From: Diphasiastrum complanatum
Taxonomy: Eukaryota > Streptophyta > Lycopodiopsida > Lycopodiales > Lycopodiaceae
NCBI GenBank assembly: GCA_029204225.1
Contig: CM055100.1
Location: forward strand, 56,277,628 to 56,341,627
DNA length: 64,000 bases
Direction of reading: 5' to 3'
Positions 34,076 through 45,712 of this stretch are shown piece by piece. A program made the position numbers and the translations under genes. Every line of letters starts with the position of its first letter. Position 1 is the first letter of the stretch. The notes beneath the pieces were generated by a model. It was not told where the DNA came from, ran no database searches, and saw nothing but the letters and a program-made list of their open reading frames with translations.

Positions 34076-34440
34076 TCTACAAAGCAGTTGTAGTTCCAAA
34101 TGGACGGATGAACAACACGTTGCCTTTAATCAACTCAAAGAAGCCCTTACCAATGCACCCATCCTCCGGGCTCCTGATTATTCTAAAGAATTCAATGTGC
34201 ATACCGATGCATCCAAGTATGCCATTAGAGCAGTGCTCACCCAACCAGGAGAATTAAAAAAGGACTACCCAATTTGTTTTCTTAGTCGACAATTGATACC
34301 TGCTGAAGTCAATTATACCACTACCGACCGCGAAGCCTCGACAATGGTATATGCGGTTCAAAAGTTTTGCCATTATCTTCTAGGAAAAGTCTTTGTGTTC
34401 TTCATTGATCATCAAGCACTGTTGTATTCGTTCACAGATT
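34068..34440 (+). pseudogene. Gypsy-1 RNase H, truncated
   Basis: The frame reads AFNQLKEALTNAPILRAPDYSKEFNVHTDASKYAI, then ICFLSRQLIPAEVNYTTTDREASTMVYAVQKF and FVFFIDHQALLY. The Asp of TDAS and the Glu of DREAS are present. After about 34435 similarity ends (DSLNLWTWF..), marking a deletion or recombination point before integrase. Confidence 0.8.
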
Positions 34441-34623
34441 CACTGAATTTGTGGACATGGTTCTTGTGTTTTATTTATCTCTTCTTTAGTTACGGTTCTT
34501 TATGGTTTTTCTTCTTATTAGAACAGTTACAAGCGGAAGCATTACTTCGATTTCAATATGGATTTCCCAGCTTGTCAATGGAAGACACAGTTCTGATGCT
34601 CAGCTACATGCAGAAACCAGCCA

Positions 34624-35530
34624 TGTAACCATCTTTAGCTCAAGAGGATCAACGTTTTAGAACAGGGAGCAATCCTACCACTATCTACTGAATCAGAAAA
34701 TAATCAAAGACAAGATTAAATACTGAAACAAGAAACAAGATTCAAGAAACAAGAAACTAGATTCCTAGCAATATTTAACAGTCTAAGAATCAAGAAACAC
34801 TCATTTCTTGATGCTTAGATTGCTCAAGAATAATCAAGAACTGGGCTGTAAGAGAGTATGCAAGATCAACACCACAAACCAGCCTATTTAGTTTACTTGA
34901 ATGTTGATTTCTACCTTATTCCATAGACAACAAGTGAATTCTAATCCACAACTAAGCAAGAAACTAGAAAACAAGAAACTAGTTAATTCACAATGCAAGG
35001 AATTTAAGCATGCTTATTGAAATTTCACTCAAGAACATTGCCATGAACAAGGAGAGTAGCAATCATCAAGAACTCGTGGAGGATCCTCTTTATTTGCTCA
35101 AGAGAACTTGACAATACATTCAAAGCTCCCTCACAAGAGAGGGGGGCCCTTAAATAAGTAAGAAGGCTGCCCATGTGGAGCACAAGTGGCAATTCCATCA
35201 AATTAGAAATCACATGTGGAATTTGCCCTTGCACTAAAGGTCACCATCAAAAGGTGGCTCACTCTAACTAATTTAAGGAGGGGTCTACATTTATTTACAA
35301 AGCCTAGAAAATATGACTATCTCCTACATGGTCATTCCTTCTTTGGGATACACCATATAGGCTCACATAGATAACTCACTGTCTTTCTAGCTAGTACTTC
35401 CTCGGCTCTCATGCTCGGCTCTCAACTTCTTCTGCTCTCCTCCTTGTGAGACCTCCTCGGTCATGGGTGAGAGATAACTTGTGTCTTCAGCTTGGCTCGA
35501 CATCTGGGGATTCTTTGAAATTTGCTAACA
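34624..35530 (-). repeat. LTR-like segment downstream of an unknown minus gene
   Basis: On the minus strand it begins TGTTAGCAAATTTC after a purine-rich tract (TTAGGGGTGGATAA). It has a TATA-like TTATTTAA (35151-35158) and a poly-A signal AATAAA (35089-35094) about 60 bp further on, the order expected in an LTR (U3-TATA-R-poly A). The left end is uncertain; TGTAAC at 34624 is one candidate. No second copy was found. Confidence 0.45.
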
Positions 35531-35659
35531 TTATCCACCCCTAATCTGTTGCAGGACCCACTGCAACACTGGTGATGTCTTTCGCTTGGCACTTGGAAAA
35601 GCATGGATCTTCGTTCGCTTCCGTAAAACCAGGTGCTTATTGTCCGCAAAACTTATTCT

Positions 35660-37493
35660 TCAAAATTGAAAGTCTCTCAATTGGCCACTACATACCAGCC
35701 CTCTTGAGAACTTCTTGCGAGTCCTGCTTGCCTCGTCGTCGTGCCTTCTGTTTCGTTTGCCCATCTTTCGTCCTAGGGCTTCAAAAACCTGGAAGCAGAG
35801 CTTACTTTCAAAATTGAGGGGCCCCAGATATTCTCCTATCTTCTCCACGAAGCCCATTTCCTGCCAGTCTTCCACCATGGTCACATAGCATGACGACATG
35901 AAGGCCGCTCTATAGTATAGCCTGGCCATCATTTCATAGTCTTCTTCCGACTGGAGGGCTACATTTCGATTGATTTTGATGGGATCCAAGCCTCGATCCT
36001 AGAAACAATCTTGCTGCATCAAAAAGGCCATGGATCGGCAATATTCGGCACTTTCCTGCATGCAAAGATCGGCACTTGATCTGTATTTATGCCCGAAGTT
36101 GAGTAACTGCATCCTCAGATCATCCGGGGTGGTTCTCTCTAAAATTTCCGGGATGACTAGCAGTTTACCAACTCTACTCGAAACTTTTCCACCGGCCATG
36201 GGTTTCTGCATTTGAGTGGCATGTGGAAAGGATCCACTTGCTTCCATGCCGGTGCTTTCAAATACTCTTGAAGTCGCATGCTATCCTTCAGGACTTTATT
36301 CCGCCATTCTGGCTGCGGTTGTAACGCGACAATGATCTCGACCTTGGTGGATTATTGGCTTTGATCGATGTCTTCTTTTCCTCCCCTGATGTTGGGAGGT
36401 TATTTTCTTTCAAACTTTTCTGATTCCCATGTATCAGCCAATTTGCCTCTGGGCCTGGTAGGGGAAGTTGTCCTACTCGGTTGGGATGGCCTTGCTAGAT
36501 AATCATCTAGGGCCTTGGTGCCCATATCTTTCTCTTTTGCTCGCTCACTTGTCGACGACTCAGTTGCGCTAGTGTCTTGCCTGGGCGAGAATCTTCTTGT
36601 CTCTGGTTGATCCGCTAGGAAGTCATCATCACCCCTCATGTCTATGCTAGTTTTTGGAAGGTCAGGGATGGAATGATCTGGAAAGAGGGGTGCGGGGGTG
36701 ATAGGTTTAGGAGGAGGTGGGATCAGCAAGTTATATGCCACACCGGGGGAGTGGAGTTGTTGGAGGAACTCGTCCTGTCGGGCTTTGTAGGTGTCGGTTG
36801 GGCCTTTTGATGGGCCCATTATTTTGCTAGGAGGTGATGGAGAGAGACAAGATGAAAGAATCGGGTAAGTTGGAATGAATGTTTCAGAAAAGTTGAAAGC
36901 AGAGTAGGAGGAGGGGTTGAAAGTGGGAAGGGGTTGGGGGAAAGTTTTGGAAGCAGCCTCCGCTCTCTGGCCACCCGATGAAACAGGGACATGAGTACCC
37001 TCAACATTTTCATTCGTGGTTTTTGTGTGCATCTGGTGAGATAGGCACATGCTGCTTGAAGCTGCTTGTCATTGATGGCTTCCAGTCTGTGCCCATTCTT
37101 ATTCTTCCATTTAGTCACAAAGGGATCAATGTACTTGAAGTATGTCGTTTGCTCTATCTTTTGGAGTGTCCCTGTGACAGTATTTGGTCCCCGCGGAAAC
37201 CCATAAGGTTGCAAGTCGACTGCCATAAAAGATACGTTATAAACATTTTTCCTGACAGGTGAAACTATAATTTGACATGATCTTGTCGTGGTATGATAAT
37301 TGGCATATGCCATGTGTACTAGGTACGGGCTTTGATAACCTGTCAAGACAGTGAACTGAAATTCAATTTCCTTGAAGAAGGACTCCGCCTGCTGGTACCA
37401 GGTCTGCATCTCTGTAAGATCCAACTTGCATAGTTGGATGTCGAGCTTGTTTGCTTCGGGATCATCAGAACTTGAACTGGGATTGGATGACAT
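35660..37493 (-). pseudogene. Unrecognised minus-strand gene, broken, proline-rich middle
   Basis: I do not recognise this. From ATG 37493 (MSSNPSSSSDDPEANKLDIQ) an open frame runs about 150 codons with aromatic, folded-looking sequence (EMQTWYQQAESFFKEIEFQF, SPYLVHMAYANYHTTTRSCQ, TYFKYIDPFVTKWKNKNGH). A frameshift near 37040 leads to about 200 codons of Pro/Ser-rich sequence (LLIPPPPKPITPAPLFPDHS, TSPTRPRGKLADTWESEKF) to 36400. After a gap with VEIIVALQPQPEWRNKVLKD in a shifted frame, 36247-35660 is open apart from one TAG at 35999 (DDLRMQLLNFGHKYRSSADL, EEDYEMMARLYYRAAFMSS, EDWQEMGFVEKIGEYLGPL) and ends in a basic tail. It is followed by an LTR-like segment, so it may be the coding region of a retroelement, perhaps an extra antisense ORF of a Tat-like gypsy element. 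No RT, integrase or protease motif is present. Confidence 0.5.
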
Positions 37494-37504
37494 GGTGGGA
37501 AAAT

Positions 37505-37811
37505 GGAAGAAAGAAGGTTTTGAAAAAACTGAGTCGGTTGAGATTTGAAGGACTGGCATCGATTGAGATTTGAAGGACTGGCTTTGGTTGAGATGTGAAG
37601 GATGGGCTTCGGTTGAGATGTGAAGGAAGGGATTCGGTTGAGATGTGAAGGAGGGATTCAGTTGAGATGAAAGGGCTTCGGTTGAGATGTGAAGGAAGGG
37701 CTTCGGTTGAGATGAGAAGGAAGGGCTTTGGTTAAGATGAAAGAAAGGAATTCGGTTGAGATGTGAAGGATTGGCTCCGGTCGAGATGTGAAGGAGTGGC
37801 TCTGGTCGAGA
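37505..37811. repeat. Minisatellite, 25-27-bp unit, about 11 copies
   Basis: The unit is GGTTGAGATGTGAAGGAAGGGCTTC with variants, tandem over about 300 bp directly upstream of the unknown gene and abutting a copia fragment. The minus-strand frame through it (LHISTEAxPSxLNQSxxF repeats) is open but probably not coding. Confidence 0.85.
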
Positions 37812-38128
37812 CAAAAATGGCGGTTATCAAAAGGCTACTTTTGGAGCTAAAGTGTTATGCAAATGAAGATTTACCAATTACCAAGAATGATAACGTTTTT
37901 GCTCAGGCTCTTGCAAATAATCCAGTCTTTCATGCAAGGAGCAAGCATATTGAAGTGGCTCATCATTTTGTAAGAGAAAAAGTCATTGGGAGAGAGATCT
38001 CATTGGAGCATGTTTCATCTTCAAATTGTGTTGCAGATCTTCTCACCAAGCCTCTACTCAAGAATGTATTTATGAAGATGAGGTCTAACCATGGCCTAAT
38101 TTCGAAGTCTATGTTGATAGGAACATAA
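37803..38128 (+). pseudogene. Copia RNase H C-terminal fragment
   Basis: The frame gives VFAQALANNPVFHARSKHIEVAHHFVREKVIGREISLEHVSSS, NCVADLLTKPLLKNVFMKM, the end of a copia RNase H. The catalytic first half is replaced by unrelated sequence at the minisatellite junction. Confidence 0.85.
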
Positions 38129-38131
38129 TTT

Positions 38132-38816
38132 TTAAGGAGGAGTGTGAAGACTATTAAAATATTATCTTCCTATCTCGAGTTTGGGGTCATGTCCATGATG
38201 ATTTCCACTAAAATTCATGTTGTACATAAAAGGAGTGTGAATTGAGCACATATCCTTCTAGTGTAGCTCGGATTTGAGTTAGATAGGTTCAATTATGATG
38301 ACATGCAGATGTTTAGATAGCATGCAAAGTTTTACTGTATGCATGCAAGCCACATGCAATCAGTGCATGCAACATGCAAGGTAGTTTCTATGATCTACAC
38401 ATGTCTAGGCAGTTTTATGAGTTGACATACAGTACATGCAACATCCATGCATGCAATTACACATGTGGATCTCTAGTAGGTGAATTAGTTCAGTTAAGTG
38501 GACTTTCCATGCAACTCCACTATAGGAATTCGAGTCTCTCTCATGTAGGGAAAGCTGGACATGTTTTGCCATATTGTGAATATTAAGATTTTGGTGTTTT
38601 GGACTCATTCTCTCTCTACTCGCGTTTTCTATGTATGATTTTCTCTCTCTACCCGAGGCCAACCTTTTTTTTCCCATACTGAACACTTAGAATTATTTCT
38701 GACATCCATTTCTCATAGTGAAGAGTTAGATTTTTTCATCAGATGTATGTCATTGTGCTCTTGCCTTATATTTTTCAAGCATACTGTTCTTTGATCAATC
38801 TTGTGCAATCACAACA
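38132..38816 (+). repeat. Polypurine tract and copia 3' LTR
   Basis: TTTAAGGAGGAG (to 38142) abuts TGTGAAGACTATT at 38143. The LTR probably ends ..AATCACAACA at 38816. It has several repeated CATGCATGCAA-like stretches at 38330-38460. The following copia RT fragment belongs to another copy. Confidence 0.65.
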
Positions 38817-38859
38817 CCTCAATAAGGTCCTGTAGGGTGTGTGGTGAAGTTCACACGTG

Positions 38860-38944
38860 CTAAAAACTTCACAAAAAGGATATGCTCAAGAACATGGCAT
38901 TGACTATTATGAGACCTTTGCACCCGTGGCAAAGATGGTGAGCA
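38860..38944 (+). pseudogene. Copia RT fragment, target of Copia-2
   Basis: TSQKGYAQEHGIDYYETFAPVAKMVS is copia RT motif 1 (KGYxQxxGIDYxETFAPV). It is cut off at 38944 by the left LTR of Copia-2; its continuation is not found to the right of Copia-2. Confidence 0.8.
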
Positions 38945-40794
38945 TGTTAGATTTCTTATGCCCAGCTTAAAAATCATTAAGTAATGAGCATCTTGAAAAT
39001 AGAAGGCCGACAACATGATTTCGAACCTTCACATTTTTTCCTAAGTTTTTCCTTTATGTCTTAAACGAGTTAAGGCACCTTTGCTTTTTCCGCCTTCTTC
39101 GCCCTTTTTTCGTGCCTTCACGAAAAATGCGACACACTGGCTAGAATGACTTAGAAACCATTTTTGGACCACCTTCGTCTTTTTTGTCTCTTTGCAAAAA
39201 ATGCAACAAAGTACCCATAATGTCTTAAAATCATTTTAAGGCACCTTCGTCTTTTTCGGTTTTGGGTTTAGCTAACAAAATTTCTAGAATTCACACGTGT
39301 GGGGAATGTCCACAAGAGTGACTGATCTTAATTAAGCTTTGTGATTGGCACTATAACCTGATTCTAGATTGATCAACAAAATCTAGTTCAGAAGAAATGG
39401 CTAATCCACAATCTAGCATGCTAATCAACAGAATATAATAACAATGATCAAAGAATGAATAAAAATACAAGATTTCAATGTATGAGCATTAGCCTCAACA
39501 CGAGTTAGAGAGAGAGCTAGAGAGATAACAAGCAATATTTGTTTACATCCAAAATGACATGAGATAGCTACAAAACTTTGGTTCTTCATCATTGATTGTG
39601 TGGAGGGCTACACATATTTATGGAGATTGAGGTAGCTCGAGGTAGAACCATATCTATCCATTCCAAAATGACATCTAAAGTGACATCTAGAGTCTATGTG
39701 ACATTTGTCACTTGTCATGCATGAAATTCTACCAACTTTTTACAAGTGTACTAGTTCTAACTAGAAATGTCCAAATCATCATGCATATGTCCATTAAACT
39801 TTGTGCATGCCTTGCATGTCACTATGGATCACTTACAATTAGTGCATGTGAGTTGCCACGAGTTTTTACAAGCATAATTATGCTAATTCTATGTCTACAA
39901 ACTATATGCAAGTTGCATTTATCAAACTAGATAATACATAACCATGTAGCTCGAGTTCTATGTAGGCCAAACTTGGCATTTTGCATTAATGAGCTACATA
40001 CTTGCATGGTACAACATTTGTAGCAAGCCAAAAAATCAATATGGATTGTTTTTCAATTTTAACATTAGCCTCTAATCTAAGGCACTTTTCGCCTTCTTCG
40101 TTGTCTAAGGCACCTTCGTCTTCTTCGCTGTCTTTAGTCTAAGGCACCTTCGCCTTCTTCGCTGCCTTCAATATAAGGCACTTTCGGCTTTTTCTCCTTT
40201 TTTGGCTTCTTCACTGTCTTAAATCTAAGGATGCCTTCAGGATTTACACACCTCAAGTCTAAGGACACCTTCAAGATTTGCATACCTTCAGTCTAACGGG
40301 CACCTTCGGGTTTTTCGGGTTTTTTTTTTCGCGTTTTTGCTACATTGGCAGACCGCTGTTGCCAACTTATCATCAACCCTAAAAAGGCTTGAGAAACAAA
40401 TATCCTAAGGGCAGTTACCAACTTTTGTATAGATGCAAAACTGGAGTAAATGGCAGTTAAGGCATGAGATATTTTTTTCTCAACACTTGTAAATATATAT
40501 ACTAGCTGAATCAAGCTATGTAAGTGTTAATTGAATTTTCTTTTCAATCAGAGTTATCTGTAGCCAGCGTTATCACGCTCAGCAAGCTGAAGTTATTACT
40601 TCAAGCTATTGTACTCACTGTTGATATTAATCAGAGTGCAATTTTTGTCTCACTACTACGTCATTTATTTGTGCAATTTGTATGAATTTTTCTACTTGAA
40701 TTTTTCTGCTGCTAACTGTTGCATTCCCGTTCCTACATGCCACACTCAATCCTCAAGCTTCCGCTGTCGCTCACGCACACACGATTTTACGACA
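38945..40794 (+). repeat. Copia-2 left LTR (1850 bp including a 792-bp insertion)
   Basis: It runs TGTTAGATTTC to TTTTACGACA. The U3 part has many AAGGCACCTTCGYCTTYTTCG modules (39070-39265 and 40075-40330). Bases 39273-40064 are an insertion absent from the right LTR. Confidence 0.9.
39273..40064 (-). mobile_element. Solo-LTR-like insertion in the Copia-2 left LTR
   Basis: This 792-bp block is absent from the right LTR and is flanked by a 5-bp duplication TTAGC (39268-39272, 40065-40069). On the minus strand it begins TGTTAAAATTG and ends TTTTGTTA; a CACACGTGTG palindrome lies near its left end. Size, duplication and TG start fit a solo LTR, but the end is TA, not CA. No coding sequence. 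Confidence 0.7.
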
Positions 40795-40806
40795 TGGTAT
40801 CAGAGC
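40795..40806 (+). promoter_or_regulatory. Primer-binding site (Copia-2)
   Basis: TGGTATCAGAGC immediately follows the left LTR; tRNA-iMet type. Confidence 0.9.
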
Positions 40807-40937
40807 AGACATTTTAGTAATCTGCATTTCTATTGCAGATTATCAGTCTTGTTTCTATCAAGACGACTTTCTAGCAAACGCGTAGCCAACAGTATTCAGA
40901 CAATCGTTGTTTCTACCAACAATTTAGTCCAACCAAA

Positions 40938-41733
40938 ATGGATCTATCATCTAGTTCATCTCTCATTGACAAACTCGATGGAGATAACTACCATCTCTGG
41001 AAATTCAAGATGAAGGTTATACTTCTAGCCAAAAAATTGTGGGACATCGTTGATGGCGCAGAGCTCAAACCAGAAGGTGATGCAACCGTCATCACCAAGT
41101 GGAGATTGAGAGATGGCAAAGCATTTTCCAGGATCACACTCAACATCAAGGATACTCAGATCAGCCACATATGTGCTGCTCAGACTGCTAAGGAGGCATG
41201 GGACATCCTAGCAACTCTCTACGACATTAGAGACGTTACAACCAAGCTCGATCTGAGGAAAAAAAAATTTCACCCTCCGGATGTCTAAAGTAGATAGTGT
41301 TTTGAGCCACCTTAATACCTTCAAAAATCTTATGGAGCTAATGATTGCAACTGGCTCAATCATAGAAGATTCCAATGCACTCATGACTCTATAATCGAGT
41401 CTACCTGAAGCCTACGAAAATTGGGTAATGGAAATTTCTACCCAGGAGCACCTCACTCTATCAAGAGTAATCTCACTACTCCTACAAGAAGAGATCAGAA
41501 GATCAGCATCCTCCTCAGGCTCAGAATTGGATCCTCAGGCTCTATATTCAAAAAATCAGAAGTCTAGATCCAAGAGATCTACAAAGTCAGACCCTACTGA
41601 CAAGAAGAGCAACATGCAGTCTGGACCAAATAACGATTCAGGATCGAATTCAAGCCCTTCATCATTCCAACCAGCGCATAAGCTTTTCTACAGATACTGT
41701 AAGAGGAATGGCCATGAAATCAAGAACTGTTGA
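40938..41733 (+). pseudogene. Copia-2 gag
   Basis: MDLSSSSSLIDKLDGDNYHLWKFKMKVILL begins a typical copia gag (UBN2-type), with HICAAQTAKEAWDILATLYD and VTTKLDLRKK. A frameshift in the A-run near 41265 and a stop at 41391 (TAATCGAGTCTACC) break it. The C-terminal part carries FYRYCKRNGHEIKNC, a zinc knuckle with Tyr in place of the first Cys. Confidence 0.85.
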
Positions 41734-41847
41734 ATTTTGAAGTACAACAATGAAAAGAAGAAGCAGTTCCAACAACAAACACATAGTGCTATGACCAGTA
41801 CTCAAATTAGCAAGAAGAAGAAGAAGATAAAGCAAGTTTCATGACCA

Positions 41848-43010
41848 AAGAAGGAAAACAACATGATACCGATTCTTGGTACCTAGATTCTGGAGCAACT
41901 CAACACATGACTCACCATCGCGGCTGGTTCAAGGACTATAAGTCATTCACCCACTCTTGAGCTATGCAACTTGGAGACAACTCATCACATACAATTGGAG
42001 GTGAAGAAACAGTCAGAGTTGAATTCAAAAGAGGTGAGCTCAAGTTGTTGTCCAATGTTCTCCACATTTCAAATCTGACCAAGAATTTGCTATCAGTTAG
42101 CATAATCACCGATTACGGATGGCTGCACAATTCTTGACAAATCCCAGAAGATGCTAGTCTAAGAAGCTGCTATTTTTACAGACTCAGCCATTGCTATTCT
42201 TCTAACAGTCAAGCTCTTCACACAGCCAATTCTGAATCAACCCAACTTCTCTATGCGAAAGCTATATTATCAGCAAGCATGCTAGGAGTCCCTTCAGTCC
42301 AGACTCAGTTCATACATCCAAGGGCTTGCTTGACCTTGTACACACCAACATTTGTGGCCCAATGCAGACTGTTTCCACAGGGGGAGCTCTCTATTTTCTA
42401 ACTTTCATCAACAACTTCTCTTGAAGGACTACAACCTACTATATGGAGAACAAATCCAAAGCATTCAAGTACTTCAAGCAGTTCAAGGTGTCTGCAGAAA
42501 CCCAGACCCAAAGGAAGATCAAGGACCTACAACAAATGGAGGGGGAGAGTACATCTCCACGAAATTCAAGGAGTTTTGCAAGGCCAATGGGATACTTCAA
42601 CAATACACAACCAGCTACTCACCTCGGTCCAATGATGTAGCTAAGCGGAATAACCGGACACTCATTGAAAGTGCCAAGCCTCATGATGGCCCATGCCTCT
42701 CTTCCAAAGAAATTTTGGGCAGAAGCTGTTACTACATCTGCCTACTTGAAGAATCGATCCATCACCAAGGCCCTGAATGGCAAGACATCATATGAGGTGT
42801 GGACAAGATCAAAACCATCACTCAAATATATTCCAAGTGTTTGGATGCATCACTTTCACTCAGATCCTTGAGTATCTAAGAAGAAAGCTAGATGACAAGG
42901 GTAGAAAAAGGATCTTCATCGGCCATTCCCTAGACCACAAGGCATACAAGCTCTACAATTTGGATACTGAGAAGAGATGTCATTTTGGTGGAAGACCAGT
43001 TCATTGACCA
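41848..43010 (+). pseudogene. Copia-2 protease, pre-integrase and integrase, badly broken
   Basis: The protease reads DSWYLDSGATQHMT (DSGA intact) near 41871, with a stop at 41957. NLLSVSIITDYG follows. The integrase has LVHTNICGPM (first Asp changed to Asn), FLTFINNFS, a stop, YMENKSKAFKYFKQFKVSAE, GGEYISTKFKEFCKANGI and a YSPRSNDVAKRNNRTL segment where the catalytic Glu (ERxNRT) is Lys. KKFWAEAVTTSAYLKNR and RIFIGHSLDHKAYKLYN continue in other frames. Confidence 0.8.
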
Positions 43011-43419
43011 CAAAGGAAAAGCCACTGATAATTCTGATCCACAGATCGAGCAACCAGTCATTCCCGGTCCAGAGATTCAACTGCTGAATAATGATGATGA
43101 ATCAGACAATGAGTCAGAATCTTAATGAGTCAATCCACATCAGAGGATCGAAGTTCAACTTAGAAGGTCGAACAGGTCCAGACATCCTCCATCCAGATTT
43201 ATGGATGATCCGGCCTGCTACTTTGTGCAGGAACCAACCACCATTTTTGAGGCAATGTCTACTGTTGACGTTGACCAATGGAAAGCAGTGATGGACACTG
43301 AATTTGATTTTCTTATGGAGAATCAAACATGGAACTCACTGAGCAATCAAGAATATGAGCATAAGTATCACAACCAAATACTCTCAAATGAGAAATATCA
43401 GGTTTTTTTCCAGTAAACT

Positions 43420-44848
43420 TCAAGGCAAAATACGACGCTGAAGGAAGGCTAAATCGTTACAAGGCCAGGCTAGTTGCCAAAGGATTTTCTCAGATTCTAG
43501 ACCTGGATTATTTAGAAACCTTCAACCTAGTCATCAAACATGAGTCAATCCACCTACTCCTCCCCTTTGCAATCGTGATAAACCTTGAAGTCCACCAGAT
43601 GGATGTCCAGACCGCCTTCCTCAATGGAACCATCGAAGAGGAGATTTACATGATGCAACTAGAGGGATATAAACTCAACGACAAGCAACAACAACTTGTA
43701 TGCAAAATTCACAAGGCGCTCTATGGGTTGAAACAGTCACCTAGAGCCTGGTTCCAGAAGATCAATGCATTTCTGATAGAGAATGGTTTCATTCCAAACT
43801 CGGTAGACTCGAATGTCTATTTTAAGTCTGTATCAGATTACTTCATCATCACAACTCTCTACATAGATGATATACTCTTATTAAGTAATAATCTGATTCT
43901 GATGAAGGATACAAAATGCATGCTGGCCCATGAATACAAGATGACTGACATGGGTCCAGCCCACTATTGTCTCAGAATCCAAATTCAACGAGATCGACCC
44001 AACAAACTGATCTTTATCAGTCAGCAACGATATCTCAACAACATATTGAAAAAGTATGGATGGCCAACTGCAAACCAAGTCACTTTCCACTCAACTCTGG
44101 ACTAAAGCTATCAAAGGAACAGTCTCCTCAAACCGAGGCAGAAAGGGAGGAGATAAAGCGCTACCCATTTCAATCCATTTCAATCCATCATCGACTCACT
44201 GATGTACGCAATGATCTGCATGTGACCAAACCTCGCATATTCGATCAGTGCACTCAGCCAGTTCCTGTCAAATCCAGGCTTAACTCATTGGAAGGCTAAC
44301 AAAGGTCATGAAGTACATCCAAGCAATGAAAACTCTCAGCATCTGCTACGGACGCAGCTACACTGCCAACATCCTTGAAGCCTACACAGATGCGGATTGG
44401 GTAGGAGATGTCGACACCAAAAAATCAACTTATGGATTTGTATTTTTATTCAACCAAGGCCCAATCTCATGGAACAGCCGAAAGCAGACCTCAGTTGCAT
44501 TATCATCAATGGAATCCAAATATATAACTACCGCCAATGCAACAAAAGACACAATCTGGCTAAGGCAATTGCTTGCAGATGCTTCTTACAACAATCTATT
44601 GTGACAATCAAAGCACAATAGCGCTATCTCTCAATCCGAGATTTCACTCTCGAAGCAAACATATAGGAATCATGTATCATTACCTTAGAGAGAAAGTGCA
44701 CAACAAGGAAGTAGAACTGGTTTTTTCAGAACAAACTACATGGTAGTAGATTACTTCACAAAGGTTCTATCAAAGGAGCAACATCTCAGATTTAACAATA
44801 TGTTAAATCTGAAGATCAAAGGTTTTCAAGATCCTCATTAAGGGGGAG
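43420..44848 (+). pseudogene. Copia-2 RT, RNase H and polypurine tract
   Basis: RT: NRYKARLVAKGFSQILDLDY, then from 43575 an open frame with LEVHQMDVQTAFLNGTIEEEIYM, YGLKQSPRAWFQKINAFL and active site LYIDDILLLS. After 44105 frames shift. RNase H: AYTDADWVGDVDTKKSTYGF, ISWNSRKQTSVALSSMESKY, with the acidic residues kept. The end reads FNNMLNLKIKGFQDPH, stop, then the polypurine tract TTAAGGGGGAG (44838-44848). Confidence 0.85.
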
Positions 44849-45372
44849 TGTTAGATTTCTTATGTTCAGTCTTAAAAATCATTAAGTAATGAGCATCTTG
44901 AAAACAGAAGGCCAACAACATGATTTCACACCTTCACATTTTTCTCCTTTAAGTTTTTCTTTTATGCCTTAAACGATTTAAGGCACCTTTGCTTTTCCCG
45001 TCTTCTTCGCCCTTTTTTCGTGCCTTCACGAAAAATGTGACACACTAGCCAGAATGACTTAGAAACCATTTCTGGACCACCTTTGTCTTTTTTGCCTTTT
45101 TTGTCTCTTTGCGAAAAATGTGACAAAGTACCCAGAATGGCTTAAAACCATTTTAAGACACCTTCATCTTTTTCAATTTTGGGTTTAGCCTCTAATCTAA
45201 GACACTTTTTGCCTTCTTCGTTGTCTTAAAACTAAGGCACCTTCGTCTTCTGTGTTGCATTTGGTCTAAGGCACCTTCACCTTCTTCGCTGCCTTCAGTA
45301 TAAGGCACTTTCGGCTTTTTCTCCTTTTTTGGCTTCTTTGTTGTCTTACATCTAAGGGCGCCTTCAGGATTT

Positions 45373-45663
45373 TGTAGGAATTTAGTGTGCCTTCAACGAA
45401 TACAACTTAACCTTTCTGGTTCAGAGGTTGCACCAAAATCATGGAGCCTTTTTTCCCTTCCGTGAGCCATGTTCCGGGATCCCGTCCCCGGACGCCTAGC
45501 TGCCTACGAATCCAAGTGCTCCCCCTTACCCGCAAAGGGGTTGGTACCAGGGGATATTAAACACTTAGACATTTACCACTTACATCCACTTTGAACAAAG
45601 TCCCACTTCTACTTATGGGATTTCTTTGAGCGTGGGTTGTGAATCTACTTTGCCATTCCAACA
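45373..45663 (-). repeat. TRIM 3' LTR
   Basis: 291 bp, TG..CA on the minus strand, preceded by the polypurine tract and followed by the target duplication GATTT. Confidence 0.9.
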
Positions 45664-45712
45664 CTCCCCCTCAAAGTGGGGGGCACAGGTCACGTTGCTT
45701 GCTTTGATACCA

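Larger units (their letters stand above)
28727..34440 (+). mobile_element. Gypsy-1: Ty3/gypsy (Tat/Athila-like) element lacking integrase and 3' LTR
   Basis: Order seen: 5' LTR, tRNA-Asp-type primer site, gag with zinc knuckles, protease, RT and RNase H. The sequence breaks at about 34440 within RNase H, and no integrase or second copy of the LTR is found downstream. The primer site and RT signature (LPFGEVILENLAGDEAYSFL) suggest the Tat/Athila branch. It lies directly beside the copia LTR ending at 28722. Confidence 0.8.

Noticed and set aside
36819-37814. 331-codon open frame including LHISTEA repeats as one protein
   Set aside because: The N-terminal third is the minisatellite; the protein-like part starts at ATG 37493.
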